Origin: JAGRCP01 sp942490705 | GTDB lineage: Bacteria > Chloroflexota > Anaerolineae > Caldilineales > Caldilineaceae | Direction of reading: 5' to 3' | NCBI GenBank assembly: GCA_942490705.1 | Contig: CALNXY010000013.1 | Location: 744,001-808,000 of the forward strand | DNA length: 64,000 nt | Part shown: in pieces, positions 55,901-63,760 of the stretch | Numbering within the stretch: the stretch's first letter is position 1 | How the letters are laid out: the number at the start of each line of letters is the position of its first letter | Translations under genes and position numbers: made by a program | The notes under the pieces: model-generated | What the model was told of the DNA's origin: nothing | The model's input: the letters and a program-made list of their open reading frames with translations, nothing else | Database searches by the model: none

Positions 55901-58390
55901 CTTGAGCGCGGCCATGCCTTTCAGGTTCTGATTCCTGTCGCCAATCACGTAGAGCACGCCATTGGTGTTGTCAAAAGCCGCCGCGCCGGCGTTCTTAAAC
56001 TCGGGACCGCGCGCGGTCTGCTCATCACCGACAAAGACGTCGTTGATCTCATTCCAGAGCGAATAGCTCTGCCCGCTCACAACCGGCTCGGTCACGTTCT
56101 CGGGTTGAATTTGCGCAATGTCGACCGTACTGTTGCCAGTGGAGCTGCCGTCGCTGCGCACGGTGAGGATGGTGCCCCGGTCCACGTTGAACTTAATCGA
56201 ACGGAGCGGGCGATTCTCCCGCGGGCGCTCTTGTTCACCCAGGTAGAGGCCGTTCTGGTCCCAGACTGAGATGCGGGGCGAGATCGTGGGCGCGATCGTG
56301 CTGCCGCCGGGCGTGCAGCGTCGATAGGCCTCGTCAAAGATATAGGTGTAGCCGGCGTCGTCGACTGCCAGATACTGGATGTCGCTCACGAAGTCTTTGG
56401 GCAGATCCCTGCGGTTGATATCTTCTTCACAAAGTTGAATCATGTATTGGCGCATGGCCTGCGGACTCTGTGCAACCTGCCACGCAAACTCCTCGCCTTC
56501 GGCAGCCGCGATCTGTGGGCTGTAGCGAGCGGCCATGCGATAGTCATCAATGAAGTAGGGATAGAGCGGCGCAATGAAGAAGCCATTCTCGGGCTGATTC
56601 TCGATGGAGAACCAGAGCGGATCGGGCGGGTTATTGCCGTCCTGGCCGCGTACGGTGATGCGGGTCGGCTCATCGGCGATGGCGCTGACCGCGTTGGCGC
56701 CGGTCTGGCCGAAGGCGCTGGGCAGCACGTTCGTGCCGGGGGCCTTGATGTTGACGATCTGCTCGGTGTCGTCGGTACGTTCCGAGACGTTGCGCGAGGC
56801 ATCGATGGCCTGCCACTGAATGCGATAGACGCCGGGCATAAACTGGGCCGGCGCATCGTTGGTGATGGTGGGCCGCAGATCGGCCACGTCGAAGACCTGG
56901 GCCATACCCAGGGGCACATCGACCGCGCCCGTGCCCTCCATGACGACGGGGGGCGGCGCGACGAGGATGGGCGGCTTGGTGTCGACGACCGTCACGGCGC
57001 TGACGGCGCTGGACGAATTGCGCCCGCCGTCCTCTGTGGCCGCACCGTTGTCTTCGGCCGTCCACACGATTTCGGACGAGGGCAGGGGATTGCCATTGGC
57101 GTCGACGTTGAGCGGCCAGAACGCGGGCGTGGCGTAGCGCAGGGTCGGCTCCGGATCGCAGTCATCGGTCACGGTGAGCTTGGCCTGTTCCGCTGCCATG
57201 TGCACGCCGGAGGATGCGCCGCCCGGCTCCAGCGCTTCGACGGTGATATCTTGCGCGCCGCTGATGACGGGCGCGTTGCCGTCGAGAATGACAACCCGCT
57301 GAACGTCACGCTGCACCACACCGTGGGGCTTGCCCAGCGAGAAGTAGGACTCCAGCGTCTCTTCGACCGCGGTCTGTAGCGTTTTCTTGGCAATATTCTT
57401 CGCCAGTTCTTCGCTGAAGGCTTTGACCGTCTCCTTGGCGACCTTTTTTGCGAACTCTGTCGACCCTTGCTCGATCGCCTCGCGCGCGGCCCGGCGCAAC
57501 GCTTCACGCAAGCTCTTCTCGCCAGTCTGCTTGGCGACCTTCTCGCTCACGGGGTTGTCAAAGGGGCCGGGAATGGGCGGGACAAAGTCAATCACCGAGA
57601 TTAGCGTGTTGCCTTCCCAGCGCAGGGCATGATCACCGGGCAGGAAGCGAATGTAGTCTTCGTCTACCCGCTCGCCGGGATGAAAGAGTTCGACGCGTAT
57701 GTCGGAGTTGTAGTGATAGACGTCCGGACTGCCCAGATCGCCCCAATCGGTGCCGTGGCTGCTGGACGAAAAGACGATGCCGTAAATGTCGGAGTACTCG
57801 CCCTGCTTCTGGCTTTCGAAACGGCCAAATTCGCTGGCCAGATACTCTTCCAGATAGCTCAGAAAGGCTGCGGAAAGACGCAGCGTCGGGTCAAGGGAAA
57901 TCTCCGCAATGATCTCTTGGATCATCTCCCGGTCAAGCACGATCAGATCCATGTCGTCATCGGTAAGGGGCAGACGTACGTAATAGGTACAGGGATCGTT
58001 GTCGATCAGGCTTTGCTCCGCCGGATTGCTGATGATCAGATCTTCGGACGGATCCAGCACCGCCTCGCAGAGCTTGAGCGCCAGATTGGCCAGATATTCG
58101 GCCACATCGCCGCCGTCGCTAAAGCCGGGAATGGGCAGCAGCGAGATGACGGTCGCCGTGATGTGGGCGGCCTTGAGGGGATCGATGCATTCGTCGGGAT
58201 CGCCCGCCAGGGGCGCGTCCACGCTCGTGGGGGCGCTGTCATCCACAGCCCCCTGGCCATAGACGGCGCCGGCGGGCGCGAGGATCAGCCCCATCACGAT
58301 CAGCAGGGGAAGCGAGCGGAGGAGAAACGCCGCCGCACGCGTAGAAAGACGACGACCAGAGATGCTTGACGACCGGCCGGAAGCAATCAT
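52928..58390 (-). CDS. Giant modular secreted protein (HYR, NHL, cadherin-like, PKD, DUF11, CSLREA, beta-helix)
   Basis: 1820 residues from ATG 58390, which has AGGAG upstream; a GTG at 58411 is less likely. A signal peptide (LPLLIVMGLILAPAGAVYG) is followed by an N-terminal region with a Lys/Glu/Ala-rich helical stretch (about 270-350), HYR-like domains (about 375-550), NHL-type repeats (about 780-1050, e.g. DANDVLYVADTGNSRVQRF), a cadherin-like domain, a PKD-like domain (VNWGDGTVERDG, about 1245), DUF11 (about 1320-1440), a CSLREA motif (CTLRAAVQEAN, near 1470), a right-handed beta-helix rich in asparagine-less GG turns, and the usual GCDIGAIEFG end. No cell-wall sorting signal is seen. It is probably a surface or released adhesion protein. 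Confidence 0.88.
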   Translation of the reverse strand: MIASGRSSSISGRRLSTRAAAFLLRSLPLLIVMGLILAPAGAVYGQGAVDDSAPTSVDAPLAGDPDECIDPLKAAHITATVISLLPIPGFSDGGDVAEYLANLALKLCEAVLDPSEDLIISNPAEQSLIDNDPCTYYVRLPLTDDDMDLIVLDREMIQEIIAEISLDPTLRLSAAFLSYLEEYLASEFGRFESQKQGEYSDIYGIVFSSSSHGTDWGDLGSPDVYHYNSDIRVELFHPGERVDEDYIRFLPGDHALRWEGNTLISVIDFVPPIPGPFDNPVSEKVAKQTGEKSLREALRRAAREAIEQGSTEFAKKVAKETVKAFSEELAKNIAKKTLQTAVEETLESYFSLGKPHGVVQRDVQRVVILDGNAPVISGAQDITVEALEPGGASSGVHMAAEQAKLTVTDDCDPEPTLRYATPAFWPLNVDANGNPLPSSEIVWTAEDNGAATEDGGRNSSSAVSAVTVVDTKPPILVAPPPVVMEGTGAVDVPLGMAQVFDVADLRPTITNDAPAQFMPGVYRIQWQAIDASRNVSERTDDTEQIVNIKAPGTNVLPSAFGQTGANAVSAIADEPTRITVRGQDGNNPPDPLWFSIENQPENGFFIAPLYPYFIDDYRMAARYSPQIAAAEGEEFAWQVAQSPQAMRQYMIQLCEEDINRRDLPKDFVSDIQYLAVDDAGYTYIFDEAYRRCTPGGSTIAPTISPRISVWDQNGLYLGEQERPRENRPLRSIKFNVDRGTILTVRSDGSSTGNSTVDIAQIQPENVTEPVVSGQSYSLWNEINDVFVGDEQTARGPEFKNAGAAAFDNTNGVLYVIGDRNQNLKGMAALKPAPCNNSTGRGPEDCLDLLGVQVYSSPIDQTTKWSDYPGIGADAMRLRRIADIALDSQGAVHIIAEEDNTSQNGFHRIHKFAPATVSADGSVTPGEYIGWMGKCDSGPNCDYINQRSIGFRCTNETCFLDEGQTISGNRAGQFNNAQALAFDANDVLYVADTGNSRVQRFSSEGLFAGEARSTGDGSGFVLGDFGRPTNIAVNRDSFLILDGQREIVHVFDAAVIHGIDDASAWVEYQSDSNFRGLDRFTFSATDGFRTGEGELLSSPPATVEINVARNFRPPDAASDLAAALDEDTPTPVTLRGTDLDGDNLTFEVTRAPIYGEISGTPPTVTYTPNPHYFGEDSFEFVAIDDSGHPDNRSQPELFRLVIAAQNDTPIVSFAADQLRTGAGYPLTLAADFFDPDPEEQHSVTVNWGDGTVERDGQVESDGTVSGPVIVEDENEDRQVVAYHTYAQSGQYTVEVCVTDAAGSTGCGQIRAVVEPMADLAIRRAGPYFVGAGTTGVAYVLTAVNQPPENGGGISASNVVISETLEEGLRYATPLPNGCTANGATLRCTIGTLAPGQEAAVALRAEITTAAAARSLTITAAGDTFGAEAGVSQSGPDPIAENNSLRYEITVVRAADFIVDSYDDDGDAAPGDGRCRTVAEVCTLRAAVQEANALAGTQSIALAYGVYLLNPPPTGPTTTVEPQPEDQAFTGDLDILDDVMIFGLSADNSIIHGNGEDRVFELHPGASLWLEDLMLTGGRPLFFGEGGALYSHGNEATLVRTSIMGNASPGGGGGILHTAGSLLLEASTVMGNTAAGAGGGIHNAAAMELRNVTLSGNRAQTGGALAGSQGVARLENVTITDNAASGAGGGISSPGDSVVAVNTIFQNNNAPIGPTCSNAFRSAGYNLIDELADCSVLGETGTNIVGAGVDLAALELNAANTFSQTPKEDGRAIDRGSCRLATDQRGVERPYGDGCDIGAIEFGPDDLVAPFIYRLNLPIIFR

Positions 58391-59314
58391 GGGGAACTCC
58401 TGAGCAGACAATCAACGACGCAGCGGGAGGGGTTTCAGTCATAACCGGCGCATGTCGGCGCCGGCGCGCTTTGATCATGGCCCTCCGTTGGGGGACTCTA
58501 GGAGTCTAGCGCGAATTGACGATTTGTCAACGCTCGAAAGTGCGAGAGCAGCAATTCCAAATTTGACCTGACGCTGCATCTACCAGAGGGACAGACGGCT
58601 CTGAAAACCGCTATTTCGGTCGCAAGTCGCCGTTGATAGGCTCCATATTGACCACATTCGGCAGAGTCTTGCCATTCAGTTGACGGTTCAGCACCTGATT
58701 CTCTCTGGAAAACGTGTCGAATTGCCAAATTTGGAATTCCTGAGTGCGAGAGTGCGAGCCCGCGAACCCCTTCCGCATAGGTCATAGCCGGCTATTCAGC
58801 GCGTAACGCTGCATGCTATACTTCTCGTCGACAAGTACGTGGAACCGCGGGCATGTGTGCGTTTTTGCTCGATGATTCGTCCCATAGTGACTTGTCAGGC
58901 GGACAGATAAAAATCTATGCGGAAGTAGCGAAGAATGCGTCATGGAGATAGGCACACGCTCATTGATGTTGTTGATTCAAAAGGAAGTGTCGACATGATG
59001 GGAGATAAGGCTGGTAGAGGATATTGTCTATGGATTTTCGCTGGTTTGTGCGGCGTTGTCTCATCATGTCCAGTCCATTTTTTGACAGATTCATGATAGC
59101 ATAATTGTAGAATAGAGCGATTTCACATTTCGTTATCATCTGTTGCGCCGGGCTACTTTGTTTTGTTTTGTTTTTTTTGCTGGTTGTGCGTTATTTCTAA
59201 TAAAGTCAGGATAGAAGTGAATAGACATCCAGCGACATGCGAGGTTGACTGACCGCGAGGGAGAGAGGGGAGGAGAACGAGGGGAGATGCCCATTTCGGC
59301 CTGGGCGATAAGCA
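58391..59314. other. Long AT-richer intergenic region
   Basis: No gene is accepted. GCAATTCCAAATTTG (58551-58565) and CAAATTTGGAATTCC (58726-58740) are inverted copies with one mismatch, enclosing 160 bp; GTGCGAGAG is repeated just outside, so this may be a degenerate mobile remnant. A short frame at 58853-58951 codes about 32 residues (CAFLLDDSSHSDLSGGQIKI) without recognised family. A T-rich tract TTTTGTTTTGTTTTTTTT is at about 59159-59177. Confidence 0.5.
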
Positions 59315-59956
59315 TCATTTTAAGCCTGCATCGCGCGCTTTCACGATCGCCTGGGCGCGGTCGGCGACTTGCAGCTTGCTAAAGATGTTGGAAACGTAAT
59401 TGCGGACGGTTTTGGTGCTCAGGGATAACTGGTGGGCAATCGCCTCATTGCTGATGCCCTGTGCCATCAAGCGCAGCACATTGCGCTCACTTTCGGTTAG
59501 TTCGGGAAAAATGTCTGCCGGCAAGTCAGGACGGGCGGAGAAGAAATTCATCATTCGTTGCGCAATGGCCGGGCTAAAGATGGCTTCGCCATTGCCGACG
59601 GCGAGGATGGCGCGCTCGATGTCTTCGTCGTTCATGTCCTTGAGCACGTAACCGCGCGCGCCGCCGCGCATGGCCGCAAAGACCGAGTCATCATCTTCAA
59701 ACATGGTGACGACCAGAATGCGAATGTGGGGGCTGGTCTGAACAATCTGCCGAATGGCGGGGAGACCGCCGCCGGCGGGCATCTGTAGATCCATCAGCAC
59801 GACGTCCGGCTGTAGCTGTTCGGCCAGCTCGATCGCTTCCTCGCCGTTAATGGCTTCGCCGATCAATTCAGTCGAGGGCAGAGAAGCCAGCAGCGCGCGC
59901 AGGCCCTTGCGAAAGACGGGATGGTCGTCGGCAATCAGAACGGTTAGGGTGTCCAT
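59315..59956 (-). CDS. NarL/FixJ-type response regulator with LuxR HTH
   Basis: 213 residues. The receiver has DD at 10-11, phosphoacceptor D56 (VVLMDLQMPAGGG) and a Lys in RGYVLKDM. The LuxR-type HTH is at about 150-207 (LTESERNVLRLMAQGISNEA, then LSTKTVRNYVSNIFSKLQVA). It acts as a DNA-binding regulator phosphorylated by the kinase coded just upstream, whose gene it overlaps by 13 bp. Targets are unknown; no genes follow in the operon. Confidence 0.95.
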   Translation of the reverse strand: MDTLTVLIADDHPVFRKGLRALLASLPSTELIGEAINGEEAIELAEQLQPDVVLMDLQMPAGGGLPAIRQIVQTSPHIRILVVTMFEDDDSVFAAMRGGARGYVLKDMNDEDIERAILAVGNGEAIFSPAIAQRMMNFFSARPDLPADIFPELTESERNVLRLMAQGISNEAIAHQLSLSTKTVRNYVSNIFSKLQVADRAQAIVKARDAGLK

Positions 59957-61173
59957 TGTGTAGCCCCCAGTGGTAGATGAACCGTGATGTAGGCGCCGCC
60001 TGCCTCGCCGGGCTGGATGGCAAACGTGCCCCCCAGTTCGGCGGTCCGCTCCTGCATGGAGGAGAGACCAATGCCATCGGGCTGGTCAGCCGGTACGTAG
60101 TGGCCGTCATCGCTCACGGTGAGGATAAGTTGTTCCGGCTCTATTTCGATTTCAACGCCACAGGCTGTGGCGTCAGCATGTTTGATGACGTTGTGAATGG
60201 CTTCGCTGGCAATGCGATAGACGGCTACCTCCACGGCAGCGGATAGCCGCGGCATCGGTTCGGGCGCAATGACGTCGAGCCGAAGCCCGGAATCTCCTAG
60301 CTTGAAGTTTCTGATCGCGTCAATCAGGCCAAACTCGTCAAGCATCGGCGGGCGCAATTCATAGACAAGGTGGCGAATATCGGCCGTGGCTGCGCTCACA
60401 TCATCCCGCAACTCGTCGATCAACTGTTCGGCTTCATCCGGATGCTCCCGTAGCAGACGGCGCACGGCGCTCAACTGCATGCGCAGCGAGGCGAGCGTCG
60501 GACCGAGACCATCGTGTAGGTCGCGGCGGATGCGGCGGCGCTCTTCCTCCCTCGTCATCACCAATTGCTCGCGCGAAGCCTGAAGGGCCTCACTCATCTG
60601 GGCAGCGTGCAGCGTGATGCCGACCTGCCGGGCCAAGCTGGTGAGCAACGCCCCCTCACTATTGGTCAAGGGCATTTGGGGCAGGCGCGACGTCACATGC
60701 AGCCATCCGACGACCTCATCGCGATAGGTGATCGCGATCGACGTCAGCTCACTGCCATTCGGCGGCACGCCATACGCCGCAGTGATGCCGTCAGACGTTT
60801 CGAGCTGCACATAGGGAAGCTTCACGGTGCGGGCGATGGTCTCGGCAATGGTCGGCAGCATTGACGCTTCCGGCGAAGCTGAGATAAGGGAATCACTCAC
60901 CTGCCCCATCATCTCTAGCTGGGGGTCATCCATGGCGTAGACGAGGTAATGCACGCGCGGCTGCACCCAGTTCGAGACGGGCCGCAGCGTGGCGGCCAAA
61001 ACGATCACGGCCAGGATATTGAGTACCCATGTCATGGCGTTACTCGTGACCGGGATCAGCAGCGTGATGCCCACATAGACGGGAATGCTGTATGCGCACA
61101 AGACCAAGATCAGCAGCGCGCGGTAGAGCAGCTGATTGCCATCCGTCAAGCGATTGATGTCAGTCAAGATCAC
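59944..61173 (-). CDS. NarX/DesK-type sensor histidine kinase
   Basis: 409 residues. Two membrane segments (about 15-37 and 44-62) and a GAF-like domain (about 85-190) precede HisKA_3, with the phosphoacceptor motif RRDLHDGLGPTLASLRMQL (about 217-235), and a HATPase domain whose end reads DQPDGIGLSSMQERTAELGG. It autophosphorylates and passes phosphate to the NarL-type regulator. GTG at 61173 has its GGAAGG too close; a TTG at 61167 gives better spacing, so the first two residues are uncertain. Kinase and regulator genes overlap, indicating tight co-translation. Confidence 0.93.
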   Translation of the reverse strand: MILTDINRLTDGNQLLYRALLILVLCAYSIPVYVGITLLIPVTSNAMTWVLNILAVIVLAATLRPVSNWVQPRVHYLVYAMDDPQLEMMGQVSDSLISASPEASMLPTIAETIARTVKLPYVQLETSDGITAAYGVPPNGSELTSIAITYRDEVVGWLHVTSRLPQMPLTNSEGALLTSLARQVGITLHAAQMSEALQASREQLVMTREEERRRIRRDLHDGLGPTLASLRMQLSAVRRLLREHPDEAEQLIDELRDDVSAATADIRHLVYELRPPMLDEFGLIDAIRNFKLGDSGLRLDVIAPEPMPRLSAAVEVAVYRIASEAIHNVIKHADATACGVEIEIEPEQLILTVSDDGHYVPADQPDGIGLSSMQERTAELGGTFAIQPGEAGGAYITVHLPLGATQWTP

Positions 61174-61192
61174 CTTCCCAGAAATCCGTGCA

Positions 61193-61232
61193 CGTGCAGC
61201 ATCCGTTTGATTCTATCAGCGGATGCTGCACG
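61193..61232. repeat. Perfect 13-bp hairpin before the kinase gene
   Basis: CGTGCAGCATCCG (61193-61205) pairs with CGGATGCTGCACG (61220-61232). It lies 20 bp upstream of the kinase start on the minus strand, where it could end the preceding membrane-protein transcript or affect the kinase leader. Confidence 0.6.
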
Positions 61233-61373
61233 CTATCGAGCAGATTCTGATCAGCCCAATAAATCCTGGCGAAAATGGCCAACCGTTTTTACAGATGCAG
61301 ATGGGCCAAATATCCGCCAGATTACTTACGCCATCTTCTATCACGTGCAGTCTCAGAAGTCTCACAGGTTTCA

Positions 61374-61404
61374 CAAACCAGGTTTCTGCCAGAAACCCGG
61401 TTTG
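61374..61404. repeat. Short GAAACC-type hairpin repeat
   Basis: CAAACCAGGTTTCT-GCC-AGAAACCCGGTTTG has 14-bp arms with one mismatch. Sequences of this sort recur in intergenic regions of filamentous cyanobacteria and Chloroflexota. Confidence 0.55.
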
Positions 61405-61440
61405 TATGCGCCGATCGGTCCGACCCTTCACTTAGTCGCT

Positions 61441-61827
61441 TCAGGCGGATTCCGCCAACGCAGCCGGCTCGCGGCGCAGGCAAAGATAGATGACGACGAG
61501 GGATGCCACAGCGAAGCTGCCGGCCATCATCCTGATTGCCATATCGGGGTCGGCGAGGGCCCCCATCGTGTTGAGGACTGCATTGAATGAGCTGATGACG
61601 ATTGCCAGGATGATGCCCCAGCGCTCCGCCCGCCATACCCCGTATGCGACCACCAGCGTGATGGCATCAACGGCAAAACTGAAGACAAAGACCCAGAAAA
61701 AAGAACCTGCATCTGGCCTGTTGCCGGTTAGAAAGGGAATCCCGACTATCACGATTCCCAGCACGGCCACTGTCCACAGGATAACCGCCGCGATCTTGAG
61801 GCCGGTTGAACGACTCAGTTGATTCAT
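61441..61827 (-). CDS. Four-helix membrane protein of unknown function
   Basis: 128 residues with four membrane segments (about 9-31, 41-63, 68-90 and 99-118), short loops and a mixed-charge end (LRREPAALAESA). The layout resembles DoxX-like or DUF2127-like small membrane proteins, but no diagnostic motif is seen. The ATG at 61827 has AAGGAG 6 bp upstream. It is on the same strand as the two-component genes, separated from the kinase gene by about 270 bp of repeats, so co-regulation is unclear. Confidence 0.7.
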   Translation of the reverse strand: MNQLSRSTGLKIAAVILWTVAVLGIVIVGIPFLTGNRPDAGSFFWVFVFSFAVDAITLVVAYGVWRAERWGIILAIVISSFNAVLNTMGALADPDMAIRMMAGSFAVASLVVIYLCLRREPAALAESA

Positions 61828-62232
61828 TTTGCATCTCCTTGTTTGCTAATCGAATGAACTACGTTGACAAAGAGATCGTACGGGATTGCCGTCCCAATGT
61901 CACCAGGCCAGGGTCACAAGGTCTTGGGAAGATTGTCCCAAACGATGAGGTTCGTTTTCACCATGGTCTGTCTGAAAGAGATGTACGGCGCTGCTTCAGG
62001 CCCTGATGACGTCCGGTTATGATAGCACGGTATCCGCCGAATTCAACCCGTCGATCTGACAATCTGACAAGGGTGCGTATCACCTTTGGGGGCCTGCTCC
62101 AGAGCTCGAACGCCCAGATATGTGGATCGACGATTCTTGCACGACTACCGCCCAGGCATGAATGCCGTGGGCTGGGGCGCATCCTGCCAGCAAGGGCATT
62201 CATGCCCGGCGGGGTTGCTCGGCAATCCAGGG
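61828..62232. other. Intergenic region with one hairpin
   Basis: GGCATGAATGCC (62155-62166) and GGCATTCATGCC (62195-62206) are perfect inverted copies with a GC-rich loop. No coding region is recognised. Confidence 0.5.
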
Positions 62233-62263
62233 TTGACAATTCATAAGTAATGACTTATATATT
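62233..62263 (+). promoter_or_regulatory. arsR-type promoter with operator
   Basis: TTGACA (62233-62238) and a TATATT (62258-62263) or TTATAT (62255-62260) -10 box flank the palindrome ATAAGT-AATG-ACTTAT (62243-62258), a typical ArsR operator. The start of transcription would fall at or next to the ATG at 62268, so the mRNA is probably leaderless. This also argues against the ATG at 62250, which is inside the operator. Confidence 0.7.
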
Positions 62264-62267
62264 GTGT

Positions 62268-62597
62268 ATGCAGAAGACAACGACGGCTGAAACCAAAATT
62301 TTCCAGGCGCTGGCAGACCCTCGCCGGCGCTCGATCTTCGAGTCGCTCACACAGGGGGAGGCGGCCGTAAAGGAGCTGACAGCACGTTTCGACATCTCGC
62401 AGCCCGCGGTGTCGCAACATCTCGCTGCGTTGAAAGCTGCCGGTTTGGTAATCAGCCGGCGTGAGGGGCGTTGCGTCTACTATCAGGTAGAGCCGCAGGG
62501 CATGAAGCCGCTCATCGACTGGGTCGCGCGCTACCACAGCTTCTGGACGGAGCGCATGGAACGCCTTGAACAGCTATTGGAGGAAATGGACGAATGA
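62268..62597 (+). CDS. ArsR-family transcriptional repressor
   Basis: 109 residues. The winged helix reads FQALADPRRRSIFESLTQ, then VKELTARFDISQPAVSQHLAALKAAGLV and RREGRCVYYQVEP. No metal-binding Cys pair (ELCVCDL) is present, so it belongs to the metal-free group that is usually coded with an SRPBCC/AHSA1 protein, as here. It should repress its own promoter through the palindrome between -35 and -10. Its stop overlaps the next start by 4 bp (ATGA), giving translational coupling. Confidence 0.92.
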   Translation: MQKTTTAETKIFQALADPRRRSIFESLTQGEAAVKELTARFDISQPAVSQHLAALKAAGLVISRREGRCVYYQVEPQGMKPLIDWVARYHSFWTERMERLEQLLEEMDE

Positions 62598-63403
62598 CTG
62601 CCACCGACAAAGATGCCCACGCCAACACAAAAACCATTGCGCTTGAATACGATTTGCCCCATGCGCCGGAAAAGGTGTGGCGAGCGCTCACCGATCCCGA
62701 CCTGCTGGAGACGCATTCAGCCACGAACATTGGAGGGCCAATCATGCAACAAACGAATCCACAGGTTGATGACCATTTGCGCACCGTCGACCAGTGGCAG
62801 GCGGAATTGGAGCAATTGCGCGCCATTGTCTTGACGTGCCCATTGACCGAACAGTTTAAGTGGCGCCAACCTTGCTACGTGTTTGAGAAGAGTAACGTCG
62901 TCATATTGAGTGGCTTCAAGGAGTACTGTGCGCTGAGCTTTTTCAAGGGAGCGTTGTTGAAGGATCCCCATGGCCTGCTCGTGGCGCCCGGCGAAAATTC
63001 CCAATCGAGCCGCATAATAAAGTTCACGAACGTTCAAGAAATCATTGAAATGGAAGAGATCTTGAGGGCCTATATTGACGAAGCCATCGAAGTAGAAAAA
63101 GCCGGTCTGAAGGTTGAATTCAAGCCGAAGTCAGAATATGCCGTTCCGGAAGAGCTGCAATCCAAGTTTGATGAAGATCCCGTTTTCAAGACTGCCTTTG
63201 AAGCACTGACGCCGGGTCGGCAAAAAGGCTATCTTCTCTATTTCGCCAGCGCCAAACAGTCCAAGGCCCGGACGGCGCGGATTGAAAAATATACGCCGCG
63301 CATCTTTGATGGAAAAGGCATGCGCGACTGCGTTTGTGGGCTGTCGAAGCGTTACCCTAGCTGCGATGGCTCGCACAAGCAGCTTGAGACCGAATCTAAC
63401 TAG
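62594..63403 (+). CDS. YdeI-like protein fused to an SRPBCC (AHSA1) remnant
   Basis: 269 residues. Residues 1-45 (ALEYDLPHAPEKVWRALTDP) are the start of an AHSA1-type SRPBCC protein, the usual ArsR partner, but the rest of that domain is missing. From Met51 (62744) the product is a full-length YdeI/DUF1801 protein: EQFKWRQPCYVFEKSNVVIL, SGFKEYCALSFFKGALL, FEALTPGRQKGYLLYFASAK. A GGAGG 8 bp before 62744 suggests that YdeI may also start there by itself. The C-terminus CVCGLSKRYPSCDGSH fits the CDGSH [2Fe-2S] ligand pattern. The in-frame joint looks like a deletion that put YdeI under ArsR control. The function of YdeI is poorly known. Confidence 0.85.
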   Translation: MTATDKDAHANTKTIALEYDLPHAPEKVWRALTDPDLLETHSATNIGGPIMQQTNPQVDDHLRTVDQWQAELEQLRAIVLTCPLTEQFKWRQPCYVFEKSNVVILSGFKEYCALSFFKGALLKDPHGLLVAPGENSQSSRIIKFTNVQEIIEMEEILRAYIDEAIEVEKAGLKVEFKPKSEYAVPEELQSKFDEDPVFKTAFEALTPGRQKGYLLYFASAKQSKARTARIEKYTPRIFDGKGMRDCVCGLSKRYPSCDGSHKQLETESN

Positions 63404-63616
63404 ACGCCCGGATCAGCGCCGGCGACTCTCTGCTTGGGCGATGGGCTGAGCAACTGGGCGCGACTGTTCTGTTTGCGAACGCCAGAGCGCAGCGTCACGT
63501 CAAGGTGACCAGCAAGCTCCTGGCCGCCTGAAGATCAGCAATTTTAGAGTCCTCGCTGAACCAGGCGATCGTTAAGGCCAGGAGCTGCTGGCCTGCGTCA
63601 CGCTGCCGGCGGTTCC
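63404..63616. other. Spacer with an imperfect inverted repeat
   Basis: CCAGCAAGCTCCTGGCC (about 63510) and GGCCAGGAGCTGCTGG (about 63572) are inverted copies with one bulged base. Nothing coding is recognised. The right arm runs up to the oxidoreductase relic and could be part of an inserted element that cut it. Confidence 0.5.
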
Positions 63617-63760
63617 TACGTCAACTTTCTAATGGATGAAGGTGAGGATCCTGTCCGAGCGACATATGGCGAGAATTTCGCACGGCTGGTGGCGCTGAAG
63701 AACAAATACGATCCTACGAATCTCTTCCAGCTCAACCAGAACATCAAACCGACAGTATGA
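63617..63760 (+). pseudogene. C-terminal relic of a BBE-domain FAD oxidoreductase
   Basis: The 47 codons read YVNFLMDEGEDPVRATYGEN, then LVALKNKYDPTNLFQLNQNI and KPTV before TGA. This is the classic end of berberine-bridge/6-hydroxynicotine-oxidase-like flavoproteins. No start, FAD domain or upstream sequence is present in the preceding spacer. Confidence 0.85.
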
